64,000 bases of DNA from Pelomonas parva (GCF_043555835.1 NZ_JBIGHV010000001.1:558001-622000), one strand, 5' to 3'. Positions 34,146-42,486 are shown, numbered from the stretch's first letter. Translations and numbers: made by a program. Notes: generated by a model not told the origin, from the sequence alone.

Positions 34146-34404
34146 CGTCGTCCTTGTTGAAGGCGGCAGCCACCTCCTCCATCGTCGGCAGGCCCGCCGG
34201 CTCCAGGCGCATGGCCAGGTTCAGCGACCGCAGCACGTCGAACAGCGACGACACGGACGCCTCCTCACCGCCCTCCAGGCGGTAGATCACCTCGCGCACG
34301 CGCCCCGCCCGCTCGGCCACCGCCTTCTTGCTCAGGCCCAAGTCTTCTCGTCGCTGGCGCAACAACTCGCCAAGATCAGCGGGCAGCCTGATAATGTCAG
34401 CCAT
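34135..34404 (-). CDS. hipB: HipB-like helix-turn-helix antitoxin
   Basis: This 89-residue protein has a Cro/C1-type helix-turn-helix (LGELLRQRREDLGLSKKAVAERAGRVREVIYRLEGG) and a C-terminal tail that would contact the kinase. It should neutralise HipA and repress the operon. I chose the ATG at 34404. The promoter, reading leftwards as TTGCAA at 34440-34435 and AT-rich near -10, would start transcription close to this codon, so the mRNA may be leaderless. An in-frame ATG at 34413 would add three residues. Confidence 0.85.
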   Translation of the reverse strand: MADIIRLPADLGELLRQRREDLGLSKKAVAERAGRVREVIYRLEGGEEASVSSLFDVLRSLNLAMRLEPAGLPTMEEVAAAFNKDDDAA

Positions 34405-34405
34405 A

Positions 34406-34442
34406 GCTTGCATTTTTATTCGAAAAATTATGATTTGCAAGC
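34406..34442 (-). promoter_or_regulatory. hipBA promoter with operator arms GCTTGCA / TGCAAGC
   Basis: The heptamer GCTTGCA (34406-34412) and its complement TGCAAGC (34436-34442) are centred 30 bp apart and surround an AT-rich core of 23 bases. This is the layout of HipB autoregulation sites, which bind palindromes with conserved ends. The core has TTGCAA on the left-reading strand and an AT-rich -10. In such a GC-rich genome the AT-rich patch stands out. Confidence 0.6.
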
Positions 34443-34502
34443 CACGGCTTACACATCGGACCCGAAAACAGCAGCGCCCGCGCAGCGCATAGAATCCCGC
34501 CC

Positions 34503-34527
34503 GACGCGTCGCCAACGGTGACGCGTC
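34503..34527. repeat. 11-bp hairpin built on two GACGCGTC palindromes
   Basis: GACGCGTCGCC and GGTGACGCGTC pair with one G-U wobble around an AAC loop. Each arm contains the self-palindrome GACGCGTC. It sits directly before the TPP aptamer, so it would form the extreme 5' end of that leader RNA if transcription starts near 34500 (a TAGAAT at 34490-34495 is a possible -10). It could equally be a DNA binding site. Confidence 0.5.
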
Positions 34528-34619
34528 TTCGCTAGGGGTGTTGCGACTGCTTTCGGCAGCGCGACTGAGACAGTCCCTTTGAACCTGATTGAGGTAATCC
34601 TCGCGCAGGGAAGCAGCCG
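34528..34619 (+). ncRNA. TPP riboswitch (THI element)
   Basis: The aptamer shows all conserved blocks in order: AGGGGTG (34534-34540), a variable P3 stem-loop (34541-34563), CTGAGA (34564-34569), CCCTTTGAACCTGA (34575-34588) and CGCAGGGAAGC (34604-34614). Thiamin pyrophosphate binding would switch off the downstream receptor. The expression platform between 34620 and 34696 is unclear: no strong terminator and no ribosome binding site close to the ATG were seen. Confidence 0.94.
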
Positions 34620-34696
34620 ATCAGCAGGGCCCCCTTTTCACGTCTCCGGAGCCCTCCGCGTTCTCGTTTGCCGACCTGCCATCGCTTTGCATTCCG

Positions 34697-36832
34697 ATGG
34701 CACGACACACTCTTTCCCTCATCGCCACCGCTGCGGCCTTGCTGACCGCCAGCATCGCCTCCGCCCAGACCCTGCCCATCGTCAGCGTGGCCGGCAAGTC
34801 CACCGAGGCCGTGCCCAGCCTGTCCGGTTTCAACGAGCCACCCGCCAAGCTGCCGATGCAGGCCCTGAGCCTGTCCGCCGAACGGCTGGACGACCTCGGC
34901 ATCACCCAACTCTCGGGCATCACCAAGCTCGACGCCTCCATCTCCGACGCCTACAACGCCGTCGGCTACTGGTCGCAGCTCAAGATCCGTGGCTTCGACC
35001 TCGACAACCGCTTCAACCTGCGCCGCGACGGCCTGCCCGTCAGCGGCGAGACCGCGCTGTCGCTGGCCAACAAGTCGGGCATCGAGGTGCTGAAAGGCAG
35101 CTCCGGCATGCAGGCCGGCACCAGCTCGCCGGCCGGCCTCGTCAACTTCGTCGTCAAGCGCCCGCTGGCCGACGATGCCACGGCGCTGATGCTGGAAGCC
35201 ATCCAGGGCGGCTCGGCACAGGCCAGCCTCGACCACTCCCAGCGCTTCGGCGCCAGCCGCGAGTTCGGCGTGCGCGTCAACCTCGCGGCGGCCCACCTGG
35301 ACCCGCAACTGCGCAACAGCCAGGGCCGTTCGCACACCGCTGCGCTGGCCACCGACTGGCGCGCTAGCGCCGACACGCTGGTGGAGGCCGAGGTCGAGTT
35401 CAACCGCCAGAGGCAACCCAGCCAGCAAGGCTTCAGCCTGCTGGGCGACCGCCTGCCCGACGCCGGCAGCGTCGACCCCCGGCTCAACCTCAACAACCAG
35501 CCCTGGAGCTTGCCGGTCGTCTTCGACAACACGCACGCCTCGCTGCGCGTGCAACACAAGCTGGGCGGCGACTGGCGCGTGCAGGCAGCACTGGGCATGC
35601 AGCGGCTGCGCACCGACGACCGGCTGGCCTATGCGTTCGGCCTGGACTGCAACGAGAACAGCGACTTCGCCGGCGTCTTCTACTGCGACCGCTTCGGCCC
35701 CGACGGCCGCTTCGACGTGTACGACTTCCGCAGCGAGAACGAGCACCGCGACACCACATCGGTGGACATCTCAGCCAGCGGCCCTGTGCAACTGGCCGGC
35801 CTGCGCCATGACGTCACCGTCGGTGGACTGAGCAGCCAGTTCAAGAGCCGCTTCCAACGCCAGGCCTACAACATCACCGGCATCGGCAACATCGACGGCA
35901 GCATCGTCACGTCGCCCAGCCCTGCGCTGACCGGCGAGAACACCAACCGCGACGAACGCAGCCACGAGCTCTACCTGCGTGACCGCGTGGCTCTGAGCGC
36001 CGACACCAGCGCCTGGCTGGGCCTGCGCCACACCCGCCTGCAACGCGAGAGCGTGCGCACCGATGGCTCGCGCGCCACCGACTACTCGCAGGGCGTGACG
36101 ACGCCGTGGCTCGCGCTCAGCCACGCCATCGCCAGCGACTGGCTGGTCTACGCCAGCTGGGGCCAGGGCATCGAGAGCGAGGTCGCACCCAACCGCCCGC
36201 GCTACAAGAACGCGGGCCAGGCCTTGCCTGCGCTGAAGAGCCGCCAGACCGAGATCGGCCTGAAGACCGGCAGCCAGCGCGTCGAAGGCTCGCTGACGGT
36301 GTTCGACATCCGCCGCCCGGCATGGCGTGACATCGGCGCCTGCGATGTCGACAACAGCTGCGAGCGCCGTGCCGACGGCGTCGCCCGCCACCGTGGCATT
36401 GAGGCCAGCGCCGACCTGAAGTGGAGCGGCGGCGGGTTGTTCGCCAGCGCCATGCGCCTGCAGGCGCGCCGGGAAGGCAGTGCCGAGGCCAGCCTCAACG
36501 GCCGCCAACCCGCCAACGTGCCACAGACGACGATCAAGGCACACGTGCGCCAGGACCTGCTGCCCGGCCTGCAAGCCCAGCTCGGCCTGCGCCACGAAGG
36601 CCGCCGCTTCGCCACGCCCGACAACAGCATCGCCGTGCCCGCCTGGACCGTGGCCGACGCCGGCCTGCGCTACACGCAGCTGCAGGGCAACCAGACCTGG
36701 ATCTGGCGCGCGGCCATCGACAACCTCGCCAACAAGCGCGCCTGGCGCGAGTCGCCCTGGCAGTTTGAGCACAGCTATCTCTACCCGCTGGCGCCACGCA
36801 CCTTGCGTGCGAGCCTGGAGGTCAGACTCTGA
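34697..36832 (+). CDS. TonB-dependent receptor, probable thiamin or thiamin-precursor uptake
   Basis: This 711-residue outer membrane receptor has a signal peptide (ending SIASAQ), a plug domain (SAERLDDLGITQLSG, SQLKIRGFDLDNRFNLRRDGLPV, IEVLKGSSGMQAGTSSPAGLVNFVVKRP) and a beta-barrel ending in LRASLEVRL. By architecture it looks like a ferrichrome/FecA-type siderophore receptor. However, its own leader carries a TPP riboswitch, so expression is tied to thiamin pyrophosphate; the substrate is more likely thiamin or a related compound. No inner membrane partner is adjacent. The ATG at 34697 lacks an obvious ribosome binding site. Confidence 0.88.
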   Translation: MARHTLSLIATAAALLTASIASAQTLPIVSVAGKSTEAVPSLSGFNEPPAKLPMQALSLSAERLDDLGITQLSGITKLDASISDAYNAVGYWSQLKIRGFDLDNRFNLRRDGLPVSGETALSLANKSGIEVLKGSSGMQAGTSSPAGLVNFVVKRPLADDATALMLEAIQGGSAQASLDHSQRFGASREFGVRVNLAAAHLDPQLRNSQGRSHTAALATDWRASADTLVEAEVEFNRQRQPSQQGFSLLGDRLPDAGSVDPRLNLNNQPWSLPVVFDNTHASLRVQHKLGGDWRVQAALGMQRLRTDDRLAYAFGLDCNENSDFAGVFYCDRFGPDGRFDVYDFRSENEHRDTTSVDISASGPVQLAGLRHDVTVGGLSSQFKSRFQRQAYNITGIGNIDGSIVTSPSPALTGENTNRDERSHELYLRDRVALSADTSAWLGLRHTRLQRESVRTDGSRATDYSQGVTTPWLALSHAIASDWLVYASWGQGIESEVAPNRPRYKNAGQALPALKSRQTEIGLKTGSQRVEGSLTVFDIRRPAWRDIGACDVDNSCERRADGVARHRGIEASADLKWSGGGLFASAMRLQARREGSAEASLNGRQPANVPQTTIKAHVRQDLLPGLQAQLGLRHEGRRFATPDNSIAVPAWTVADAGLRYTQLQGNQTWIWRAAIDNLANKRAWRESPWQFEHSYLYPLAPRTLRASLEVRL

Positions 36833-36859
36833 AAATCCTGCTATAGTCACGGGCTCTGT

Positions 36860-36935
36860 TCCTCGATAGCTCAGTCGGTAGAGCGCCGGACTGTTAATCC
36901 GTAGGTCCCTGGTTCGAGCCCAGGTCGGGGAGCCA
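36860..36935 (+). tRNA. tRNA-Asn (GTT), copy 1
   Basis: The 76-base sequence folds as a full cloverleaf: acceptor TCCTCGA/TCGGGGA, D arm with AGCTCAGTCGGTAGAGC, anticodon GTT in CTGTTAA, variable loop, T arm GGTTCGAGCC, discriminator G and an encoded CCA. TATAGT at 36842-36847 is a suitable -10. The spacer after it contains AAACAGATGTTT, a short hairpin. Confidence 0.97.
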
Positions 36936-36995
36936 AACAGATGTTTTAAAAACAGCCCGCCACAACCGAATGGCAGGCAACAAGTACCGAACAAT

Positions 36996-37071
36996 TCCTC
37001 GATAGCTCAGTCGGTAGAGCGCCGGACTGTTAATCCGTAGGTCCCTGGTTCGAGCCCAGGTCGGGGAGCCA
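36996..37071 (+). tRNA. tRNA-Asn (GTT), copy 2
   Basis: It is identical in all 76 bases to copy 1, including the encoded CCA, and lies 60 bases downstream. Both copies are probably made from one precursor that ends at the terminator at 37078-37111. Confidence 0.97.
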
Positions 37072-37077
37072 AATCAG

Positions 37078-37111
37078 AAGCCTCACATGCGAAAGCCTGT
37101 GGGGCTTTTTT
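37078..37111 (+). terminator. Rho-independent terminator after the tRNA-Asn pair
   Basis: AAGCCTCACA pairs with TGTGGGGCTT (10 bp, one G-T wobble), closing a 10-base loop and followed by a run of six T. It separates the tRNA unit from phnA. Confidence 0.88.
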
Positions 37112-37134
37112 CTTCCCGAGCGAAGAGAGAACCC

Positions 37135-37473
37135 ATGACCACCCTGCCCGCCTGCCCGAAATGCCAGTCTGCGTACACCTACGAGGACGGCGCTCAGTTC
37201 ATCTGCCCCGAGTGCGGCCATGAGTGGTCGTCGTCGGCTGCGCCCGCCGCCGAAGAGGTGCGCCTCGTCAAGGACGCAGTCGGCAACGTGCTGCAGGACG
37301 GCGACACGGTCATCTTGATCAAGGACCTCAAGGTCAAGGGCTCGTCCCTGGTGGTGAAGCTTGGCACCAAGGTCAAGAACATCCGTCTGGTCGACGCCGA
37401 TCACGACATCGACTGCAAGGTCGACGGCGTCGGCGCGATGGGGCTGAAGTCGGAGTTCGTGAAGAAGGTCTGA
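37135..37473 (+). CDS. phnA: PhnA/YjdM family zinc-ribbon protein
   Basis: This 112-residue protein has an N-terminal zinc ribbon (CPKCQSAYTYEDG ... CPECGHEW, four cysteines) and the conserved C-terminal domain DAVGNVLQDGDTVILIKDLKVKGSS ... GLKSEFVKKV. The family is named after the E. coli phn locus but is not required for phosphonate use; its function is unclear. The start at 37135 after AGAGAGA excludes an upstream in-frame reading that lies in the terminator. Confidence 0.9.
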   Translation: MTTLPACPKCQSAYTYEDGAQFICPECGHEWSSSAAPAAEEVRLVKDAVGNVLQDGDTVILIKDLKVKGSSLVVKLGTKVKNIRLVDADHDIDCKVDGVGAMGLKSEFVKKV

Positions 37474-37498
37474 GCGGGCTCAACGCTTGCCGGCAACG

Positions 37499-38344
37499 TC
37501 ACGAGAAGTCGCGTGCCTCATCCGCCGCCGTCCACTCAATGACCTTGTCGCCGCACAGCCGCTCCGTGTCGGTCAGGCCGATGGCCTCGGCCACGCCGCG
37601 CGGGAAAGTGTCGAACAGCGCGGTGCCTTCGATATCCAGTTCATGGGCGCGCGCGCTCCAGCACGACAGGTACAGCAGGCTGGACAGCGTCTGGTCGTCA
37701 CCTTCCTGCGGATCGCATTGGTGGCGGATGGCGTCGACGATGCTTTCCGGAAACAGCCATCGCGACGCGAAGGCAGCACCGACTTCCGGGTAGGCATAGC
37801 CCAGATCGGCGATCTGGGCGTCATAGCGGTTGTCATCCGTGGCAAAGCCCGGCTGCAGGCTCGGGCGGTCGGGCATGGCCATCTTGAGCACCAGGTCGCC
37901 CGCGCCGTGCAGCAGCCCCGCAGTGAACGCGATGCCCTTGTCCAGCCTGAATTCCTCGGCCAGGGACTGGGCGATCTTGGCGACGTCCAGACTGTGGCGC
38001 CAGAACTCTGTCATGTCCACGCCCGGCACGCCCTTGAAGGCGCCACCCACGGCCGCTGCCTGCACGAGTTGGCGCGTGGCCCCCAATCCCAGCAGGGCCG
38101 TGGCCGCTTCGACGGTCGCAATGCGCTGGCCGCCCGGGCTGTAGCGCGCCGAGTTCACCAGCCGCAGGATGCGCACCGTCAACCCGACCTCGCCGGACAG
38201 CAGCTGGTTGACGCGACGAAGATCAGGCTCTTCAGCCTGCAGTTCGCCAAGGATTCGATTCACCGCCTCCGGCAAGGACGGGATCAGGGCGTCGGTAGCG
38301 AGAAGGTCTTGGAGTTTCACGGGATACCTCGCGAGTGAGGGCAC
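37499..38344 (-). CDS. HDOD domain protein
   Basis: This 281-residue single-domain protein contains the HDOD core, for example LIPSLPEAVNRILGELQAEEPDLRRVNQLLSGEVGLTVRILRLVNSARY, then FWRHSLDVAKIAQSLAE and GLLHGAGDLVL. It is related to HD hydrolases but the catalytic HD is degenerate, as usual for HDOD. Such proteins act in signalling, often in c-di-GMP or flagellar regulation. It is transcribed alone, convergent with phnA. Confidence 0.88.
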   Translation of the reverse strand: MPSLARYPVKLQDLLATDALIPSLPEAVNRILGELQAEEPDLRRVNQLLSGEVGLTVRILRLVNSARYSPGGQRIATVEAATALLGLGATRQLVQAAAVGGAFKGVPGVDMTEFWRHSLDVAKIAQSLAEEFRLDKGIAFTAGLLHGAGDLVLKMAMPDRPSLQPGFATDDNRYDAQIADLGYAYPEVGAAFASRWLFPESIVDAIRHQCDPQEGDDQTLSSLLYLSCWSARAHELDIEGTALFDTFPRGVAEAIGLTDTERLCGDKVIEWTAADEARDFS

Positions 38345-38432
38345 GATGCTACTGGCCTGCGCCGGGTCTTCAAGCGGTAACGCAGATCAGGACGCGACTC
38401 CAAGCCTGTCTGTTGGGCTTCCGTAGTCGACT

Positions 38433-38492
38433 GTTTCAAAGGTTTCAGCTCCGGCATGTCGTGGCTCGTGCAAACGAAATCCGATTGAAACG
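38433..38492. promoter_or_regulatory. GTTTCA-type elements upstream of the 38.5-kb gene
   Basis: GTTTCAAAGGTTTCAGC at 38433-38449 contains two GTTTCA copies. GATTGAAACG at 38483-38492 is a third on the other strand. Matching elements (GTTTCACTGGTCTCAGC and CGTTTCAATC) occur at 43723-43739 and 43681-43690. They may be sites of a shared regulator. Confidence 0.4.
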
Positions 38493-38536
38493 CCGCCCGC
38501 GCACGATGGCGAATCGCCACCCTCGCGGACACCGCC

Positions 38537-39967
38537 ATGACCTCATCGACTTTCGTGCAGCGCGACTTTCCCGCGCGCATCGCCAACCTGGGCTTTTCCG
38601 TCGACCTGCCCGACAGCTGGCAAGCGCAGGACTTGCCGGAGGAAGAGCCCGCTTTCGACGACGCCACCCGGCTGTTCGGTCTGGCCGCCGTGGCTGCGCC
38701 CTATGCCGCCATCATCCTGGTCGCCTCGGCCCGACCGGCCTTCGACGAAGGCACGGTGCAGGACTGGGCGCTGTGGCTGATACAGCAGCACCAGGTGCAG
38801 CCCAGCACGCTGGGCCCCGCCAGCCTGGGCGACCTGCCCGCCATCGTGGGCCAATGCGCCGTGCAGGGCGACTTCGGCCCGATGACGATGTTCTTCGCCT
38901 TTGCAGAAGACGGCGGGCGGCTGCTGCACCTCAGCCTCATCGGGCCGGACGCGCTGGGCGCGCACGTGTTCCAAGTTTGGCAACGCGTCCTGGCCAGCTT
39001 TCGGCTGGCCGCGCCCCAAGGCGCCACGGTGTTGCTGCAACCCCAGCCCGAGGTGATGACCGCGGCGCCAGGCGACGACTTGACCCTGCCCGACATCGGC
39101 AGCTTCGCCCTGGCCGGCGGCCGCGCCACGCTGGAGCAGACCCATCCCATCAACCAGGCGCTGCTGGAGCAAGGCCAGGGCTTTGCGCCGCGTATCCAGG
39201 CGATGGACGAAGACAACGGCCGGGCCTGGGTGGTCAGCCCGGCGCTGCAGGCCGTACTGGCCGTGCCGCTGGGCTGGCACCTGCTGGACGACAGCCGGCG
39301 CCTGCTGCTGCTGCACCCCGACAGTTCGGTGCAGATCAGCCTGGAGCAACTGCCCGCGCCCGAGGGCGACCTGCAGGCCTTGCTCGGCCGCATCGAGGCG
39401 CAGGCGCGCGCCGACTACCCTGCGCCGCAGTGCCAGCGCATCGCCAGTGGCGCCACCGTGGGCCTGGCGGTGTTCGACATCGACGACGGCCCCGAGCCGA
39501 TCGCGCAATTGCACCTGCTGGTGGCCGGCAATGAGCCCGAGACGGCGCTGCGGGCCCGTGTGACGACCACGCGCGAGCAAGCCACGATGGCGGGCGACCT
39601 GGGCGAGGTGCTGCTGTACGGCATCCAGTTCCAGATGGAGTTCGAGCCGCCGGCCCCCGACGACGGCCAGCCCGAATGGGCACGAGAAGCCTACGCGCTG
39701 GAAGCACAGGACCGGCTGGAAGAAGCCGAGCAGGCCATGCGCCGGGGCTGCGACCACATCGGCGTGCTGATCTCCATCGCCCACATGTACCGCCAGCGCA
39801 TGCTGCGCCTGGCCCAGGCCGGCGACACAGCTGGTGCGGCACATGCACGCAGCAAGGCGGTGGAGTGGGCCTACAGCTACGCGGGCAGCGCCACCAGTGG
39901 CGGCGAAGGTGCGGCGCTGTCGATGGAGCGCGACGAATTCGTTCGCGAACTGGGCGGCCAGACGTAG
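38537..39967 (+). CDS. Hypothetical protein, 476 residues, two similar beta-rich halves
   Basis: I do not recognise a named family with confidence. The protein seems to have two similar halves, each opening with a GFSVDLPDSWQ- or VPLGWHLLDDSRR-like strand and continuing in alternating hydrophobic strands, as in DcrB/PsbP-like folds. A helical C-terminal region contains ALEAQDRLEEAEQAMRRGC, which reads as TPR-like helix pairs. No signal peptide is visible. It is the first gene of the accessory stretch at 38-47 kb and lies downstream of GTTTCA elements. Confidence 0.7.
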   Translation: MTSSTFVQRDFPARIANLGFSVDLPDSWQAQDLPEEEPAFDDATRLFGLAAVAAPYAAIILVASARPAFDEGTVQDWALWLIQQHQVQPSTLGPASLGDLPAIVGQCAVQGDFGPMTMFFAFAEDGGRLLHLSLIGPDALGAHVFQVWQRVLASFRLAAPQGATVLLQPQPEVMTAAPGDDLTLPDIGSFALAGGRATLEQTHPINQALLEQGQGFAPRIQAMDEDNGRAWVVSPALQAVLAVPLGWHLLDDSRRLLLLHPDSSVQISLEQLPAPEGDLQALLGRIEAQARADYPAPQCQRIASGATVGLAVFDIDDGPEPIAQLHLLVAGNEPETALRARVTTTREQATMAGDLGEVLLYGIQFQMEFEPPAPDDGQPEWAREAYALEAQDRLEEAEQAMRRGCDHIGVLISIAHMYRQRMLRLAQAGDTAGAAHARSKAVEWAYSYAGSATSGGEGAALSMERDEFVRELGGQT

Positions 39968-39980
39968 CCACGCTGCAACC

Positions 39981-40021
39981 AACGAAACAAGCCCACGCCC
40001 TGCAGGCAACGCGCTTGAAAC
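39981..40021. promoter_or_regulatory. GTTTC elements upstream of the 40.1-kb gene
   Basis: AACGAAACAAG at 39981-39991 is the reverse complement of CTTGTTTCGTT at 46634-46644. TTGAAAC at 40015-40021 is another GTTTCA copy on the opposite strand. Confidence 0.35.
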
Positions 40022-40064
40022 TCGGGCCAGGCATCGTGCCGGCATACCCAACCGGAGCCCATCG

Positions 40065-40550
40065 ATGAACCACTTTTCCACCGCCCTTGCCCTGCTGGTG
40101 ATCGGCACTGCTGCCCAGGCTGCTGAGCCGCAAGACACCTTGTCGCGCCTGGCCTCGTGCCAGGATTCCTGGCTGGACATGAAGGACGACCCGGCCCGCG
40201 CGCAGAAGTTTGCCGACGTCATCAAGACCCACTTCGTGCAGGACGACCGTGCGCCGACGTGGAAGCCGCGCCGGCCGATCAGCTGGCTGGGCAAACCCAT
40301 CATCGAGATCACGCCACAGAGCATCGGCATGGGCCTCGGCTTTGCCGTCACGGTCAAGGCGGTGGCCAATGACGTGAAGCCCGCCTATGAACAGCTGGTC
40401 GGTCAGTCGCTGGGCAACTGCGAGAAGAGCGAAGGCGCGCTGATGTGCGAACGCCCCATTGCCGAGAAGCGCACGGCCATGCTGACCGCGCCGCTGACCA
40501 AACCCGAGCTGGGCACGATGCTGGGCTGCTACTACTTCTACCAACAGTGA
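40065..40550 (+). CDS. Exported hypothetical protein, 161 residues
   Basis: The ATG at 40065, 8 bases after GGAG, opens a signal peptide (MNHFSTALALLVIGTAAQA). The mature part begins AEPQDTLSRLASCQDSWLDM and contains four cysteines (CQDSW, NCEKSEG, MCERP, LGCYYFYQQ), suggesting two disulfides in the periplasm. I do not recognise the family. It is 14 bases before the WG-repeat gene, so the two are probably co-transcribed. Confidence 0.72.
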   Translation: MNHFSTALALLVIGTAAQAAEPQDTLSRLASCQDSWLDMKDDPARAQKFADVIKTHFVQDDRAPTWKPRRPISWLGKPIIEITPQSIGMGLGFAVTVKAVANDVKPAYEQLVGQSLGNCEKSEGALMCERPIAEKRTAMLTAPLTKPELGTMLGCYYFYQQ

Positions 40551-40564
40551 CGGTCGCACCCGCC

Positions 40565-41731
40565 ATGACCACCGCCGACAAGCCACACGCCGTCACCGCG
40601 ATGTCGCGGGTCCGCAAGACCGTGCAATGCCTGCTGGCGATGTGCGGCCTGCTGGTGGCCCGGGCCCCGATGGCGGCCACGCCCGTGCCGGCCGAAGCGG
40701 CGCTGCACACCATCCGGGAAGGCGATCTCTTCGGTCTGATCGACGCAAACGGCCGCGTTGTGCTGCCGCCGGAGTTCCGGGAAATCATCCCGGGCCAGCC
40801 GTTGACGCTGGTGCGCAAGGGCCAGCGAGCGGCCTATCTGGACGGAGCCGGCCGCATGGTGGTGGCACCGCAGGAGGCCTGGACGCTGCCCTACACCGAA
40901 GGCCTGATGCCGGCGCTGGGCAAGGACGCACAGGGCCGGGCACGCTGGGGCTATGTGGACGCCGCGGGTGCATGGGCGATCGCGCCCGCCTACGACAGTG
41001 CCGGGCCGTTCTCGGGCGGTGTGGCGGTGGTGGGCCTGGACGATGCCTGGGGCAGCCCGAAGTACGGCGCCATCAACCGCGCCGGCAAGCTGGTGGTGGC
41101 GGCCCAGCACGACAAGCTGCTGCCCGCCGCCGGCGGCCTGGTGCGCAGTGAAAGCCGGCAGCGCACGCACCGCGTGTTCGATGCCAGCGGGCGCGACATC
41201 ACGCCGCCGAAGATCGACTTCGTCGGCATCCCGGCCGACGGCATGGTGCGGGTGTGGGAGGGTCGCAAGCAGGGCTACATGACCGTTGCCGGCGAGCTGC
41301 TCGTGCCGCCTCGCTTCGAGCAGGCCAGCGAGTTCAGCGAGGGCCATGCCCGCGTGTGGATGGACGGCAAGTACGGCTACATCGACCGCGCGGGCCGGAT
41401 GGTCGTGCCGGCCCAATACGACACGGCGGAGGACTTCGCCGACGGCCTGGCCCTGGTGAAACAAGGCGACCGCATCCTGTTCATCGACACGCAGGGCACG
41501 GTGCAGCAGCAGCCGGCGGTGGACCGCGCCTGGTCGTTCTCGGAAGGCCTGGCGGTGGTGAAGGTGGGCAAGCTGCACGGCTACATCGACAAGCGCGGCA
41601 AGACCGTGATCCCGCCGCAGTACAGCTTCGCGCGGCCCTTCAGTCGTGGCCTGGCATTCGTGGGTGTGGGGCGAAGCTCCAGCTACATCAATGCCGACGG
41701 GCTGGCTGTGTGGAGCAGCTCCAATCCCTGA
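40565..41731 (+). CDS. WG-repeat protein, exported
   Basis: This 388-residue protein carries several WG beta-hairpin repeats, for example WGYVDAAGAWAIAPAYDSAG, YGYIDRAGRMVVPAQYDTAE and HGYIDKRGKTVIPPQYSFAR, each followed by FxxGLAxV. A signal peptide is best read from the second ATG at 40601 (MSRVRKTVQCLLAMCGLLVA). The start at 40565 is closer to the preceding gene, so both are possible. WG repeats form a surface-binding propeller-like fold of unknown ligands. Confidence 0.82.
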   Translation: MTTADKPHAVTAMSRVRKTVQCLLAMCGLLVARAPMAATPVPAEAALHTIREGDLFGLIDANGRVVLPPEFREIIPGQPLTLVRKGQRAAYLDGAGRMVVAPQEAWTLPYTEGLMPALGKDAQGRARWGYVDAAGAWAIAPAYDSAGPFSGGVAVVGLDDAWGSPKYGAINRAGKLVVAAQHDKLLPAAGGLVRSESRQRTHRVFDASGRDITPPKIDFVGIPADGMVRVWEGRKQGYMTVAGELLVPPRFEQASEFSEGHARVWMDGKYGYIDRAGRMVVPAQYDTAEDFADGLALVKQGDRILFIDTQGTVQQQPAVDRAWSFSEGLAVVKVGKLHGYIDKRGKTVIPPQYSFARPFSRGLAFVGVGRSSSYINADGLAVWSSSNP

Positions 41732-41753
41732 GCACCGTGAGCTCCGCATCGGC

Positions 41754-42470
41754 ATGCCCCTGACCGCTGATCAGCTCGCAGAGCTGGCGCGCTTTCCCGG
41801 CGCCCTGCGCGACCTGGTGCGGGCGGAGCTGGCAGCGGGCAACGCCATCGAGGACATCGGCCACAGCTTCCCGGCGCCGCCCGTGGGCGCCTACATGCTG
41901 TTGGCCCGGGCCTTGACAACGCGGCCGGCCGCCAGCGGCCAGGGCCTGGACTTCCGCGCCCGCAACAGCGCCATCGCCAGCGGCGAGTTCACGGACGCAC
42001 GGCGCCACTTCTTCGTGCTGCTGCCACCGGTGGCGGCGCCGGAGCTGCCCGACATGGACGCCATCCGCAGGTCGCACGCGCCGCTCGATCAGCCGCTGGG
42101 CGCTGAAGGCGCCACGCAGCGCCTGCCCGCTCAAGCCCGCCCTGCCCCGCAGCCGTCGCATGCGCCGGTGCTCACCTGCCCGGACAGCGTCGAAGCCATT
42201 CAGCAAGCCATCGTTCATGCGCTGAAACGAGGGGCGCGCTTCAGCCGGTCCGACAAGGAAGGCTGCAGCACCCTCATGTGGCGTGCCGGCCGCTTCGTGC
42301 GCACCGATGAGGGCGATCACCCGTCCGAGGCGTCTTGCAGCGAGGAGGCCGAACTTTGGCCCCTGCTGCGCTCGTTCTGCCACCTGGCGCTGTGGCGCGC
42401 GCAGCAGGGCCAGCCCTTGTCAGAGCTGGACACCTGGCGGGTCATCTGGCGCTCCATGAGCCCACCCTGA
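41754..42470 (+). CDS. Hypothetical protein, 238 residues
   Basis: No family is recognised. The ATG at 41754 gives MPLTADQLAELARFPGALRDLV, a helical N-terminus, followed by a Pro-rich linker near residues 120-140 and a helical C-terminal region with two Cys (EGCSTLMWRAG, EASCSEEAEL). It has no signal peptide or membrane helix. It is 22 bases after the WG-repeat gene and probably belongs to the same transcript. Confidence 0.6.
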   Translation: MPLTADQLAELARFPGALRDLVRAELAAGNAIEDIGHSFPAPPVGAYMLLARALTTRPAASGQGLDFRARNSAIASGEFTDARRHFFVLLPPVAAPELPDMDAIRRSHAPLDQPLGAEGATQRLPAQARPAPQPSHAPVLTCPDSVEAIQQAIVHALKRGARFSRSDKEGCSTLMWRAGRFVRTDEGDHPSEASCSEEAELWPLLRSFCHLALWRAQQGQPLSELDTWRVIWRSMSPP

Positions 42471-42486
42471 CCCACTTGCACGATGC

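Noticed and set aside
34697..36832. Siderophore receptor
   Set aside because: Architecture alone would support it, but the TPP riboswitch in the leader makes thiamin-related uptake more likely, so the siderophore call was dropped.
36860..37111. Integration site of a mobile element at the tRNA-Asn genes
   Set aside because: No integrase, partial tRNA copy or sharp compositional change was seen around the pair.
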